64,000 bases of DNA from Micromonospora sp. RHAY321 (GCF_023896955.1 NZ_JAMHIW010000011.1:123816-187815); one strand, 5' to 3'; shown: positions 7,873-16,545, counted from the stretch's first letter. Made by a program: numbers and translations. The notes: generated by a model from the letters alone, not told the origin.

Positions 7873-8044
7873 ACGCGTTCTCCCCCGGCAGCAGCCAGAG
7901 CACGCCACCGACCGTGGCGAGCACGGCGAGCACCGCGGTGACCACCACGGCGCCCTTCGACGCACCCTGCCGGTACAGCGACCAGGCACCACCCACCAGC
8001 ACCCCGGCCAGGATCAGCAACAACGTCGGCAACGCCGCACCCAT
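7871..8044 (-). CDS. 57-residue two-TM membrane protein in his operon
   Basis: A short ORF starting at ATG 8042-8044. It encodes two hydrophobic helices (LPTLLLILAGVLVGGAW and VVVTAVLAVLATVGGVLWLL) around a short basic loop YRQGASKG, and ends PGENA. Its ATG overlaps the hisB TGA (ATGA at 8043-8046 region), which is strong evidence for coupled translation. No histidine-pathway enzyme of this type is known to me, so function is unknown; a small membrane adaptor or export-related peptide are possibilities only. Confidence 0.7.
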   Translation of the reverse strand: MGAALPTLLLILAGVLVGGAWSLYRQGASKGAVVVTAVLAVLATVGGVLWLLPGENA

Positions 8045-8655
8045 CAGAGGGCCCCCTTCGTGCTCGGGATCGCACCCGCCGCGCGGGGGTCGATCGCGGT
8101 GGCCTCGCGCAGCGCGCGGGACACCGCCTTGAACTGCGCCTCCACCACGTGGTGCGCGTCCGGGTGACCGCCCGGCCGGGCCGCCCGCAGCACGTCGACG
8201 TGCAGGGTGATCCGGGCCGCCTGGCCGAAGGACTCCCAGATGTGCCGGGTCATGCTGGTCGGGTACACCGGGCCGATGTACGGCGCGAGCGCCGGCTCGT
8301 CGTGCACCACGTAGGGCCGACCGGACAGGTCCACCGCGGCCCGGACCAGCACCTCGTCCATCGGGACGGTCGCCGAGCCGTACCGCCGGATGCCGGCCTT
8401 GTCGCCCAGCGCCTGGTCGAACGCGGCGCCCAGCGCGAGCGCGGTGTCCTCCATCGTGTGGTGCGCGTCGATCTCCAGGTCGCCCACGGTGCGCACGGTC
8501 AGGTCGTAGCCGCCGTGCCGGGCGATCTGGTGCAGCATGTGGTCGTAGAAACCGACGCCGGTGCTGATCTCGGCCGTGCCGGTGCCGTCGAGGTCGATCT
8601 CGACGAGGACCTTGGTCTCCTTGGTGATCCGCTCCACCCGGGCGGTCCGGCTCAT
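8044..8655 (-). CDS. hisB: Imidazoleglycerol-phosphate dehydratase HisB
   Basis: 203 residues, monofunctional dehydratase converting IGP to imidazole acetol phosphate. The manganese-binding histidine motifs are intact: GFYDHMLHQIARHGG, IDAHHTMED and PDAHHVVEAQFK. The start ATG at 8653-8655 lies 55 bases after the hisC stop, a gap filled by copy B of the repeated element. Its stop overlaps the ATG of the 57-codon ORF. Confidence 0.97.
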   Translation of the reverse strand: MSRTARVERITKETKVLVEIDLDGTGTAEISTGVGFYDHMLHQIARHGGYDLTVRTVGDLEIDAHHTMEDTALALGAAFDQALGDKAGIRRYGSATVPMDEVLVRAAVDLSGRPYVVHDEPALAPYIGPVYPTSMTRHIWESFGQAARITLHVDVLRAARPGGHPDAHHVVEAQFKAVSRALREATAIDPRAAGAIPSTKGAL

Positions 8656-8669
8656 TGCTTGCCTCTCGG

Positions 8670-8707
8670 TCGCGACTGCGGGGCTCGCAAGCTCACTCCT
8701 CGCGCTC
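8670..8707. repeat. Interspersed element, copy B
   Basis: Second copy of the element described at 7832-7872, occupying most of the hisC-hisB gap. Shared blocks are 8670-8686 and 8694-8707. Both copies lie in the same orientation just after an upstream stop codon within one operon. Confidence 0.6.
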
Positions 8708-8710
8708 CCA

Positions 8711-9781
8711 CTACACACTCTCCATGGCAGAAAGGAAGGCGTCGGTCTCGGCGGGGGTGCCGGCGGTGACCCGCAGCCAGCCGGGCAGGCCGACGTCGCG
8801 GACCAGCACACCCTGCTCCAGCAGGGCGCGCCAGGCGGTGCCCTGGTCACCGCCGGTCTCGAAGAGCACGAAGTTCGCGTCGCTGTCGGCCACCCGCAAC
8901 CCGCGCTCGCGCAGCGTCGCCACGATCCGGTCCCGCTGCGCCATGATCGCGCTCACCGTACCGAGCAGGGCGTCGCGGTGGGCCAGCGCCGCGCGGGCGG
9001 CGGCCTGGGTCAGCGCGGAGAGGTGGTACGGCAGCCGGACCAGCTGCACCGCCTGCACCACCGCCGCGTCGGCGGCCAGGTAGCCCAGCCGCCCGCCCGC
9101 GAAGCCGAACGCCTTGCTCATCGTCCGGGTGACCACCAGCCGCGGGTGCCCGGGCAGCACGGCGAGGGCGCTGACCGTGCCCGGCCGGGCGAACTCGGCG
9201 TACGCCTCGTCGACCACCACCATGCCGGGCGCCGCGTCGAGCACCGCGGCGACCACCGCCGGGTCCAGCGCCGTGCCGGTGGGGTTGTTCGGCGAGCAGA
9301 GGAAGACCACGTCGGGCTGGTGCTCGCGGACCTCGGCCACCGCCTCGTCGGCGGTCAACCCGAAGTCGACGCCGCGCCGCGCCGGCACCCACCGGGTGCC
9401 GGTGCCGAGGGCCAGCAGCGGGTGCATCGAGTACGCCGGCACGAAGCCCAACGCGCTGCGCCCCGGACCGCCGAACGCCTGGAGCAGTTGCTGCTGGATC
9501 TCGTTGGAGCCGTTGGCCGCCCACACCTGCTCGACGGTGAGCCCGTGCCCGAGGTAGCCGGCCAGGTCGGCGCGCAGCGCCACGGCGTCCCGGTCCGGGT
9601 AGCGGTTCAGGTCGCGAAGCTCCGCCGCGAGTGCCTTGCCGATCGCCTCGACCACCGGCTCCGGCACCGGGTAGGAGTTCTCGTTGGTGTTCAGCCGCAC
9701 CGGCACGTCCAGCTGCGGCGCCCCGTACGGCGACAGCCCGCGCAGGTCGTCGCGGATCGGCAGGTCGTCCAGCGTGCTCAC
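8711..9781 (-). CDS. hisC: Histidinol-phosphate aminotransferase HisC
   Basis: 356 residues, PLP fold-type I enzyme. The substrate-binding N terminus VRLNTNENSYPVPEPV, CSPNNPTGTAL, the PLP-ring aspartate in VVVDEAYAEFA and the Schiff-base lysine in TRTMSKAFGFAGGRLGY are all visible. The GTG start overlaps the hisD stop (GTGA). The frame is open much further upstream, but that part is antisense-free shadow of hisD, not a fusion. Confidence 0.96.
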   Translation of the reverse strand: MSTLDDLPIRDDLRGLSPYGAPQLDVPVRLNTNENSYPVPEPVVEAIGKALAAELRDLNRYPDRDAVALRADLAGYLGHGLTVEQVWAANGSNEIQQQLLQAFGGPGRSALGFVPAYSMHPLLALGTGTRWVPARRGVDFGLTADEAVAEVREHQPDVVFLCSPNNPTGTALDPAVVAAVLDAAPGMVVVDEAYAEFARPGTVSALAVLPGHPRLVVTRTMSKAFGFAGGRLGYLAADAAVVQAVQLVRLPYHLSALTQAAARAALAHRDALLGTVSAIMAQRDRIVATLRERGLRVADSDANFVLFETGGDQGTAWRALLEQGVLVRDVGLPGWLRVTAGTPAETDAFLSAMESV

Positions 9782-11100
9782 GCCGATCCCCCCGGGAAGC
9801 GGGCCCGGACCGCCTGGCCGTGCGCCGGCAGGTCCTCCACGGTCGCCAGGGTGACCACGTGCGGGGCAACCTCGCGCAGCGCGTCCTCGGTGTATTCGAT
9901 CAGGTGCACGCCACGCAGGAAGGACTGCACCGACAACCCGGAGGAGTGCCGGGCGCAGCCGCCGGTGGGCAGCACGTGGTTGGAGCCGGCGCAGTAGTCG
10001 CCGAGCGACACCGGCGACCAGGCGCCCACGAAGATCGCCCCGGCGTTGCGGACCCGCAGCGCCCACGTCCGGGCGTCGACAGTCTGGATCTCCAGGTGCT
10101 CGGCCGCGTACGCGTCGACCACGCGCAGGCCGGCCTCCAGGTCGTCGACCAGGACCACCCCGCTCTGCTCGCCGGTCAGCGCGGTGGTCACCCGCTCGGT
10201 GTGCTTGGTGGCCGGAACCTGCCGGGCCAGCTCCCGCTCGACCGCCCCGACGAGCGCCTCCGACGGGGTGACCAGCACACTCGCGGCGAGCGGGTCGTGC
10301 TCGGCCTGGCTGATCAGGTCGGCGGCGACGTGCGCCGGGTCGGCGGTGTCGTCGGCCAGGATGGCGATCTCGGTCGGCCCGGCCTCGGCGTCGATGCCCA
10401 CCACGCCCCGCAGCAGCCGCTTGGCGGCGGTCACCCAGATGTTGCCCGGGCCGGTGACCAGGTCGACCGGCTCGCAGCGCGCGTCGCCCGCCGGGTCGAC
10501 GGCGGCGCCGTACGCCAGCATCGCCACCGCCTGGGCACCGCCGACGGCGTAGACCTCGTCGACGCCGAGCAGCGCGCACGCGGCGAGCACCCGGGGGTCG
10601 GGCAGGCCGCCGTTGTCCTTCTGCGGCGGGCTGACCACCACCAGCGAGCGCACCCCGGCCGCCTGGGCCGGCACCACGTTCATCACGACGGTCGACGGGT
10701 ACATGGCCAGCCCACCGGGAACGTAGAGGCCCACCCGGTCGACGGGCAGCCACCGCTCGGTGACCGTGCCACCCGGCACCACCTGGGTGGTGTGCTCGGT
10801 GCGCCGCTGGTCGTCGTGCACACGGCGGGCGCGGGTGATCGACTCCAGCAGCGCGGCGCGCACCTCCGGGTCGAGCACCCCCTCGGCCTCGGCGATCGCC
10901 TCGACCGGCACCCGCAGCACCTCCGGGGAGACGCCGTCGAACCGCTCACTGGCCTCCCGGATCGCCGGGTACCCATGCTCCCGGACCGCCTCCACCAGCG
11001 GCCGGATCCGCTCGACGGCCACGGACACGTCGAGCTGGGCACGGGGCAGCAGGCGGCGCGGGTCACCGAGACCACCGCGCAGGTCGATCCGATTCAGCAC
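9778..11100 (-). CDS. hisD: Histidinol dehydrogenase HisD
   Basis: 440 residues, zinc-dependent enzyme for the last two oxidations of histidine synthesis and first gene of the operon. Signature stretches are PVDRVGLYVPGGLAMYPSTV, DLVTGPGNIWVTAAKR, GIDAEAGPTEIAILADD and DLISQAEHDPLAASVL (zinc and base residues Q/H). The GTG at 11098-11100 is chosen because TAGACT ends seven bases upstream and no Shine-Dalgarno sequence exists, giving a leaderless start. Confidence 0.96.
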   Translation of the reverse strand: MLNRIDLRGGLGDPRRLLPRAQLDVSVAVERIRPLVEAVREHGYPAIREASERFDGVSPEVLRVPVEAIAEAEGVLDPEVRAALLESITRARRVHDDQRRTEHTTQVVPGGTVTERWLPVDRVGLYVPGGLAMYPSTVVMNVVPAQAAGVRSLVVVSPPQKDNGGLPDPRVLAACALLGVDEVYAVGGAQAVAMLAYGAAVDPAGDARCEPVDLVTGPGNIWVTAAKRLLRGVVGIDAEAGPTEIAILADDTADPAHVAADLISQAEHDPLAASVLVTPSEALVGAVERELARQVPATKHTERVTTALTGEQSGVVLVDDLEAGLRVVDAYAAEHLEIQTVDARTWALRVRNAGAIFVGAWSPVSLGDYCAGSNHVLPTGGCARHSSGLSVQSFLRGVHLIEYTEDALREVAPHVVTLATVEDLPAHGQAVRARFPGGSA

Positions 11101-11107
11101 CCTTGCG

Positions 11108-11113
11108 AGTCTA
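11108..11113 (-). promoter_or_regulatory. -10 element TAGACT of the his operon (leaderless)
   Basis: TAGACT on the minus strand is followed by CGCAAGG and the hisD GTG. It is back-to-back with the promoter of the Lon-N gene. No leader peptide or histidine-codon run is visible, so the his operon does not look attenuated here. Confidence 0.5.
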
Positions 11114-11184
11114 GGCGGCCGGTCGGGAGCCCACCCGGGCCGCCCGTCCGTTCCCACGGTGAGCCGGGCCACCGCCACCGGTAC

Positions 11185-11190
11185 TAGGCT
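11185..11190 (+). promoter_or_regulatory. -10 element TAGGCT of Lon-N gene (leaderless)
   Basis: ACTAGGCTCGACC followed shortly by GTG is nearly identical to the promoter of the methyltransferase gene at 54584. The TAGGCT ends seven bases before the GTG at 11198. Confidence 0.5.
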
Positions 11191-11197
11191 CGACCAT

Positions 11198-11908
11198 GTG
11201 ACCGTACGGCTGCCGGTGTTCCCGCTCGCAACGGTGCTCTTCCCCGGGTTGGTGTTGCCGCTGCACATCTTCGAGGAGCGCTACCAGGCCCTCGTCCGGC
11301 ACCTTGTCGGCCTGCCCGAGGGCACCCCGCGTGAGTTCGGGGTGGTGGCGATCCAGGCCGGCTGGGAGGTCGCGGCACCGCCGGCCGGGCCGGGCGCCCG
11401 GGCGATGCCGGTCAGCGGAGACGTCACCCTGCACGAGGTGGGCTGCACCGCCGAGCTGCGCCAGGTGACCGAGCTGTCCGAGGGCGGCTTCGACATCGTC
11501 ACGGTCGGCCGGCGCCGGTTCCGGATCGCCGATGTCGACGAGCGCTCCGCGCCCTACCTGACCGCCGAGGTCGAGTGGCTGCCCGAGCCGGCCGGGCCGG
11601 ATGAGGTGGCCGACCTGCTCGCCGCCCGCGTGATCGCGGTGTTCCGGCAGTACCTCGGCCTGATCCGGTCGGATCCGGAGGAGATCTCCGAGCAGTTGCC
11701 GGAGGACCCCACCGTGCTCTCCCACCTGGTGGCGGCGACTGCGGCGCTCACGGTCGACGACCGGCAGCGGCTGCTGGCGATCGACGACACGGCCGCCCGG
11801 CTCCGTGCCGAGTTGCGGCTGCTCAATCGCGAGGCGGCTCTGCTGCGCGAGGTGCGGGCGGTTCCGGTGCCGTTGGCGGAGCTGGCGTCCCCTCCGACGC
11901 CCAACTGA
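11198..11908 (+). CDS. Lon N-terminal (LON substrate-binding) domain protein
   Basis: 236 residues with only the N-terminal domain of Lon: LPVFPLATVLFPGLVLPLHIFEERYQALVRH is the canonical opening, followed by the beta-rich core with GRRRFRI. There is no AAA+ or protease domain, so it is a stand-alone LON-domain protein, common in actinobacteria and of unproven role (possibly peptide or substrate binding). Its last 86 bases overlap the end of the convergent membrane-protein gene. Confidence 0.85.
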   Translation: MTVRLPVFPLATVLFPGLVLPLHIFEERYQALVRHLVGLPEGTPREFGVVAIQAGWEVAAPPAGPGARAMPVSGDVTLHEVGCTAELRQVTELSEGGFDIVTVGRRRFRIADVDERSAPYLTAEVEWLPEPAGPDEVADLLAARVIAVFRQYLGLIRSDPEEISEQLPEDPTVLSHLVAATAALTVDDRQRLLAIDDTAARLRAELRLLNREAALLREVRAVPVPLAELASPPTPN

Positions 11909-12671
11909 ACGGGGCCGGGTCGGGCTCCGGGCGCAGGGACGGCCAGCGCGACCAGCCGGCCAGCAGGGTGTACATGATCGCTGCGCCGAACGCCGGCAGC
12001 AGCAGGTTGCCGTGCGGCACCGGCAGCACGCCGAGCAGCCAGTCGACGCCGCCGGCCCGCAGGTCGGCGGGTTTGGTGAAGGCCTGGCCGGGCGGGGCGG
12101 TGTCCAGCAGCCGGTCGAAGGTGGCCAGGCCGATCCGCCGCCCGACCTGCCAGGCGACCGGCGCGGCGGCCAGCGCGCCCAGCACGGCGGAGAGCAGCCC
12201 GACCGGGCCGCGCCACCGGCGCAGCGCGAACCACAGGACGAGTGCCGCGAGCGCCCCGAAGGCGAGCCCCAGCAGGCTGAACCAGCCGTCGGCGGCGATC
12301 GGCTGCTCCGGCTGCGGCTGCGCGTAGATCGCCCCCTCGGCGGTCTTGAGCACCGGGGTGTCCGGTGCGAGCGCGGCCCAGAGCAGCCCGAGCAGCGCAC
12401 CCAGCACGGCCAGCGTGAGCACGGTGCCGAGCACCGTCGCGGCGGCCCGCAGCGGGCGACGCGGCTGGTCGACGTTCTGCTCCGGCGAGCCCTCGTACGC
12501 CGTCGGGGACAGGGGATCTGCCGGATCGAACCCGGCCGGCGACGACGGTCGGTCCGGCGGCGGCACGGCCGTCGGCTCGGCGGACGACGGCGTCACCCCC
12601 GACGCGCCGGGCGGCGCGGGCCGGTCGGTCTCGTCGACGGGCCGCTCAGGGTCGGGGGTGTCCGTGCTCAC
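11823..12671 (-). CDS. Proline-rich multi-pass membrane protein (possibly DUF2567)
   Basis: 282 residues. A disordered acidic/proline-rich N terminus (~70 residues) precedes four hydrophobic segments (about residues 76-103, 133-150, 160-175 and 215-240), and the C-terminal tail is again proline-rich. The arrangement resembles actinobacterial DUF2567 proteins, but I am not sure. Its 3' end overlaps the Lon-N gene by 86 bases on the opposite strand, in a convergent tail-to-tail arrangement. Confidence 0.6.
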   Translation of the reverse strand: MSTDTPDPERPVDETDRPAPPGASGVTPSSAEPTAVPPPDRPSSPAGFDPADPLSPTAYEGSPEQNVDQPRRPLRAAATVLGTVLTLAVLGALLGLLWAALAPDTPVLKTAEGAIYAQPQPEQPIAADGWFSLLGLAFGALAALVLWFALRRWRGPVGLLSAVLGALAAAPVAWQVGRRIGLATFDRLLDTAPPGQAFTKPADLRAGGVDWLLGVLPVPHGNLLLPAFGAAIMYTLLAGWSRWPSLRPEPDPAPFSWASEGTPAPPTAPEPPAPRAAEPPRD

Positions 12672-12727
12672 CGGATGATCCTCTCAGGCCCCGTGGCGGG
12701 CCGGGGTGCCGGTGGCGGCAGACCAGC

Positions 12728-14455
12728 TCACCGGGCGAACGGCTCCACCATCATCGCCGCCGCCCGCAGCCACGCCTGCCGGGTCTCCGGTTGGAGCTGG
12801 TGGTACTCGATCGACGAGCCGGTCTCCAGCGCCGGGTCGTACGGCACCACGGCCACCCCACGGGTCCGGGTGGCGAAGTGCCGCTCCAGGTCGTCCTGAA
12901 GGGCCAGGCGACCCGGCGTCGGGCAGGAGATGAGGGTGATCGCGTTGTCGGCCAGCTCGCCCATGCCCTCCTCGTGCAGCAGGTCGAGCATCCAGTCGGC
13001 GCTGAACGCCGCGTCCTCACGGGGCACGGTGGTCACCACCAGCTGGTCGGCGGCCTGCATCACGGTGCGCCAGTTGGGGCTCTCCACGTTGTTGCCGGTG
13101 TCCACGCAGACCACGTCGTGGGTACGCCGCAGCAGCTCCAGCACCCGCCGGACGGTGAACTGGTCCAGCCGCTGGGCGAAGCGCGGGCTCTCCTCGCCGG
13201 CCAGCACGTCGTACGAGCCGTCGGAGGCGTGCCGCAGGTAGTCGTCCAGCCGCTCCAGCAGGGTCTCCCCCTCCAGGATCTCGATCTGGGCGAGGTCGGT
13301 GATGAGGTGGCGGATGGTCCGGGCGTGCCGGGCGCTGCCGGCGCGCAGGCCGAGGGTGCCGCGCAGCTCGTTGTCGTCCCAGGCCAGCACGCCCTGCCCG
13401 CGGACACTGCCGACCGTGGCCGCGGCGAGCACGGTCGCGGTCGTCTTGTGCACCCCGCCCTTGGGGTTGGCGAACGCGAACACCCGAGGGGTGCCCAGGT
13501 CCCGGCGGAGCACGCCGTTGGCCCGCTCCACCTCCGGGTCGGCACCCTGCGGGCGCCACTCGATCCGGGGCGGGAAGCCGCGCTCGGCGATCGCCGAGCC
13601 GACCGCCGGAGCGGGCGGTGGGGTGACCGGCGGCGCGGGGGGTACGACCGGCGGCGCGGGCGCGACCGGCGGCGCGGGTGCGACCCGAGGCGCGGGTGCG
13701 ACCGGCCGGGGCGGTGCGGCGGGAGGCGGCGCGGGCACGGGATAGCCGGTCTCCGGCTGGTAGCCGGTCTCCAGCAGCGCGTACCGGGACTCCGCCGGCG
13801 GGTTGCCGTTCCGGTAGCCGTTGTCCAGCAGCGCGTAGCGCGACTCGACCGGCTCGGCCCGACGCGGCGGCGGCTCGGGCTCGGGCTCGGCCCGGTATCC
13901 CGGCTCCGCCCGGTACGCCGGCTCGGCCCGATAGGTCGGCTCCGGCCGGTACGCCGGCTCGGGTCGGTACGCGGGCTCCGCCCGGTAGTCCGGCTCGGCC
14001 CGGTACGCCGGCTCCGCCCGGTAGTCGGGCTCGGCCCGGTACGCCGGCTCCGCCCGGTAGTCGGGCTCGGCCCGGTACGCCGGCTCCGCCCGGTAGTCGG
14101 GTTCAGCCCGGTACGCCGGCTCCGCCCGGTAGTCCGGCTCCGCCCGGTATCCCGGCTCGACCCGGTAGGCGGGGTCGACCCGATAGGTCGCCTCGGCCCG
14201 GTAATCGGGCTCCGCACCGTACGACAGCTCGGCCGGATGCCCGATGGCCTGCGCCCGCCCGGCGTAGCCGTTGGGGGCCGCGCGCCGTGGCAGGTTCTCC
14301 GGCGGTGGTTCGTCGGCCGGGCGCTCGGACTCGGCCTGCTCCGCGGCGCGGCCGCCCCGGGCGCGGTCCAGCAATGCCCGCCACCGCGGCGCTGGTTCGG
14401 CCGGCCGGCCCCAGCCGGTCTCACTGCCCTCCACGGCCCGCCCTCCCAGCGCCAT
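12728..14455 (-). CDS. ParA/MinD-like ATPase with hexapeptide-repeat N terminus
   Basis: 575 residues. Residues ~1-78 are charged and low-complexity; 79-192 are 19 tandem YRAEP-x hexapeptides; ~193-285 are proline/alanine-rich. The C-terminal ~270 residues are a deviant-Walker P-loop ATPase with NPKGGVHKTTATVL, where the usual GKT glycine is histidine, and a Walker A'-like VVCVDTGNN. ParA/MinD proteins position DNA or complexes at membranes and poles; actinobacterial relatives with disordered N termini (EspI type) accompany type VII secretion, though no ESX genes are present. Partner unknown. Confidence 0.75.
   Translation of the reverse strand: MALGGRAVEGSETGWGRPAEPAPRWRALLDRARGGRAAEQAESERPADEPPPENLPRRAAPNGYAGRAQAIGHPAELSYGAEPDYRAEATYRVDPAYRVEPGYRAEPDYRAEPAYRAEPDYRAEPAYRAEPDYRAEPAYRAEPDYRAEPAYRAEPDYRAEPAYRPEPAYRPEPTYRAEPAYRAEPGYRAEPEPEPPPRRAEPVESRYALLDNGYRNGNPPAESRYALLETGYQPETGYPVPAPPPAAPPRPVAPAPRVAPAPPVAPAPPVVPPAPPVTPPPAPAVGSAIAERGFPPRIEWRPQGADPEVERANGVLRRDLGTPRVFAFANPKGGVHKTTATVLAAATVGSVRGQGVLAWDDNELRGTLGLRAGSARHARTIRHLITDLAQIEILEGETLLERLDDYLRHASDGSYDVLAGEESPRFAQRLDQFTVRRVLELLRRTHDVVCVDTGNNVESPNWRTVMQAADQLVVTTVPREDAAFSADWMLDLLHEEGMGELADNAITLISCPTPGRLALQDDLERHFATRTRGVAVVPYDPALETGSSIEYHQLQPETRQAWLRAAAMMVEPFAR
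13880..14221 (-). repeat. 19 x 18-bp tandem coding repeat (YRAEPx)
   Basis: Nineteen uninterrupted 18-bp units encode Y-R-A-E-P-x. The middle ten alternate x = D and x = A, giving five near-identical 36-bp units, while the flanking units have diverged (VDP, VEP, PEP). This gradient suggests recent expansion of the centre by slippage or unequal crossover. Confidence 0.9.
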
Positions 14456-14529
14456 CGATCTCCGTCTGACAGGCTACGAAGGAAACCCTATTCGGACCAC
14501 ACCACCGAGCGCACACCACCCGGCGCTGA

Positions 14530-15558
14530 TCACGACGGGGTGGGTGCCAACGGCGCGGAACCGGTGGCGTCCGGGGAGGTGGTGACGGTTGGCGGGGCAG
14601 ACTCGGTGGGCGCCACCGACGACGACCCGGGTGACGGAATCGTCACGACCGGTGCGGGTTCCGACGATTCGCCCACCGGCGCCGAGGGCGCGGGCGTCAC
14701 CGACGCCGGCTCCTCGCGCCGGTCCGGGGTCGGCTCCGGGGTCGGCCCGCTGTCGGCCGGCGGACGGACCACGTCGCGCTGCTCCGGCAGGGGCGGCGTG
14801 AAGACCGTGCGGTCCAGCCGGTACACCTCGGGGGCCGGGTCGACCGCCCGCACGTCCGGCCGGGCCGCCACACCGCGCAGCAGCCCCGGCGTCGCCCGCA
14901 CCACGGCCGCGTAGACGCAGGCGCAGCCGCTGCGGTACGCCTCCGCCTCGGCGGCCGCCACGTCCGCACCGCTGACGTACCGCTCGCGCAACTCCCGCTC
15001 GGCGGCGCCGTCGCCGGTCACCGCGGCGGCCCTGGCCCGGTAGTCGGCGGCCTCGGTGTCCTTGCGGGAGGCGACCTGGGCCATCCCGGCGACCACGTCG
15101 TCCGGCACCAACAGCGCGGGAATCCGCACGATCTCGGTCTGCCGGCCGGGCAGCGGCACCCGCCCGAAGACCGTCGAGACGCCCACGTCGCCGAGCACCG
15201 CCGCGAGTCGCTGCGGTGGCAGGTACGCGTCCAGCGTGACCAGGGCGTAGGTGCCGTCCCCGCTGGTCGGCGCCGTCGTGGGCAGCGCGGCCAGGTCGGC
15301 GGCGGCGGACCGCAGGTAGCCGGGCACGGAGTCGCCGTCGACCACCCCGACCCGGGTCACCTCGCCCACCGTCCGGTCGCCGACCGGGGTGTCGTCGGCC
15401 GCCCAGACGGCGGTGGCCAGCACCGCCGCCGAGGAGACCAGAGCGGCCCAGGTGAGCACCCCGGACCGCGCCGACCGGTCACCCAACCGGGACACGGCCC
15501 GGGTCAGCGGCGGCAGCAGCCGTTGGTCCAGCTGCCGCAGCAGGTCGCCGGCGCGCAC
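14530..15558 (-). CDS. Membrane-anchored extracytoplasmic protein of unknown function
   Basis: 342 residues. One transmembrane helix near residues 35-54 (VLTWAALVSSAAVLATAVWA) leaves most of the chain outside. The outer domain contains YALVTLDAYLPPQRLAAVLG and paired cysteines in YRSGCACVYAAVV, and the last ~90 residues are a Pro/Thr/Ser-rich tail. No family is recognised. It lies between the ParA-like gene and the rluD-family gene on the same strand. Confidence 0.6.
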   Translation of the reverse strand: MRAGDLLRQLDQRLLPPLTRAVSRLGDRSARSGVLTWAALVSSAAVLATAVWAADDTPVGDRTVGEVTRVGVVDGDSVPGYLRSAAADLAALPTTAPTSGDGTYALVTLDAYLPPQRLAAVLGDVGVSTVFGRVPLPGRQTEIVRIPALLVPDDVVAGMAQVASRKDTEAADYRARAAAVTGDGAAERELRERYVSGADVAAAEAEAYRSGCACVYAAVVRATPGLLRGVAARPDVRAVDPAPEVYRLDRTVFTPPLPEQRDVVRPPADSGPTPEPTPDRREEPASVTPAPSAPVGESSEPAPVVTIPSPGSSSVAPTESAPPTVTTSPDATGSAPLAPTPS

Positions 15559-15600
15559 GGGCGGGATCCCCTCGTCGGATCGGTGTCGGGCGGTCGCCGC

Positions 15601-16545
15601 TCAGTCACGCAGGACCTGGAGCGCGCGTTCCAGGTCGTCAGGGTAGTCGCTGACGAACCGGACCTCGTCCCCCGTTCGGGGGTGCAGGAAGCTCAGTTCG
15701 CGGGCGTGCAGCCACTGTCGGGCCAGGCCGAGCCGGGCCGAGAGGGTGGGGTCGGCGCCGTAGGTGAGGTCGCCCACACAGGGGTGCCGCAGCGTGGAGA
15801 AGTGCACCCGGATCTGGTGGGTCCGGCCGGTCTCCAGCCGGACGTCGACCAGGCTGGCCGCCGGGAACGCCTCCAGCGTGTCGTAGTGGGTGATGCTGGG
15901 CTTGCCGCCGGAGACCACCGCCCAGCGGTAGTCGTGGGTGGGGTGCCGGTCGATCGGCGCGTCGACGGTGCCGCGCAGCGGGTCCAGGTGTCCCTGCACC
16001 ACCGCGTGGTAGCCCTTGTCCACCTCGCGGTACTTGAAGGCCCGCTTCAAGGCGGTGTACGCCTGCTCGCTCTTGGCCACCACCATGATCCCGGTGGTGC
16101 CCACGTCGAGCCGGTGCACGACACCCTGCCGCTCGGCCGCGCCGCTGGTGGAGATGCGGTGCCCGATCGCCGCCAGCGCGCCGATCACGGTCGGGCCCGT
16201 CCAGCCCGGGCTCGGGTGGGCGGCGACGCCCACCGGCTTGTCCACCACCACGATGTCGTCGTCGGCGTACACGACCCGCAGGCCGGGCACCGCCTGCGGC
16301 ACGACGGTCGGCGGCGCGACCGGCGCGGGGAGCGTGACGTCCAGCCAGGAGCCGGCCTTGACCTTGTGCGAGTTGGGCCGGGCAGCGCCGTCGACCAGGG
16401 CGTCCCCGGCATCGACCAGGGCCGCGGCGGCGGTGCGGGAGAGCCCGAACAGTCGGGACACCGCCTGGTCCAGCCGCATCCCGTCGAGGCCGTCGGGGAC
16501 GGGCAGCGAGCGGTGGTCGCCGCCGCCGGCGAACGCGGAGGTCAT
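15601..16545 (-). CDS. RluA/RluD-family 23S rRNA pseudouridine synthase
   Basis: 314 residues. An S4 RNA-binding domain (residues ~22-67, RLDQAVSRLFGLSRTAAAALVDAG) is followed by the catalytic domain with GVVHRLDVGTTGIMVVAKS, whose D147 is the nucleophile, and the C-terminal TGRTHQIRVH. RluD-type enzymes modify helix 69 of 23S rRNA. The ATG overlaps the lspA stop (ATGA, 16542-16545), the standard lspA-rluD pairing of actinobacteria. Confidence 0.93.
   Translation of the reverse strand: MTSAFAGGGDHRSLPVPDGLDGMRLDQAVSRLFGLSRTAAAALVDAGDALVDGAARPNSHKVKAGSWLDVTLPAPVAPPTVVPQAVPGLRVVYADDDIVVVDKPVGVAAHPSPGWTGPTVIGALAAIGHRISTSGAAERQGVVHRLDVGTTGIMVVAKSEQAYTALKRAFKYREVDKGYHAVVQGHLDPLRGTVDAPIDRHPTHDYRWAVVSGGKPSITHYDTLEAFPAASLVDVRLETGRTHQIRVHFSTLRHPCVGDLTYGADPTLSARLGLARQWLHARELSFLHPRTGDEVRFVSDYPDDLERALQVLRD

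Noticed and set aside
8711..10753. Apparent 680-residue HisC fusion
   Set aside because: The N-terminal half is out-of-frame hisD; the HisC domain starts at the GTG overlapping the hisD stop.
13880..14221. CRISPR-like regular repeat
   Set aside because: Units are contiguous 18-mers with no spacers, in frame and coding.
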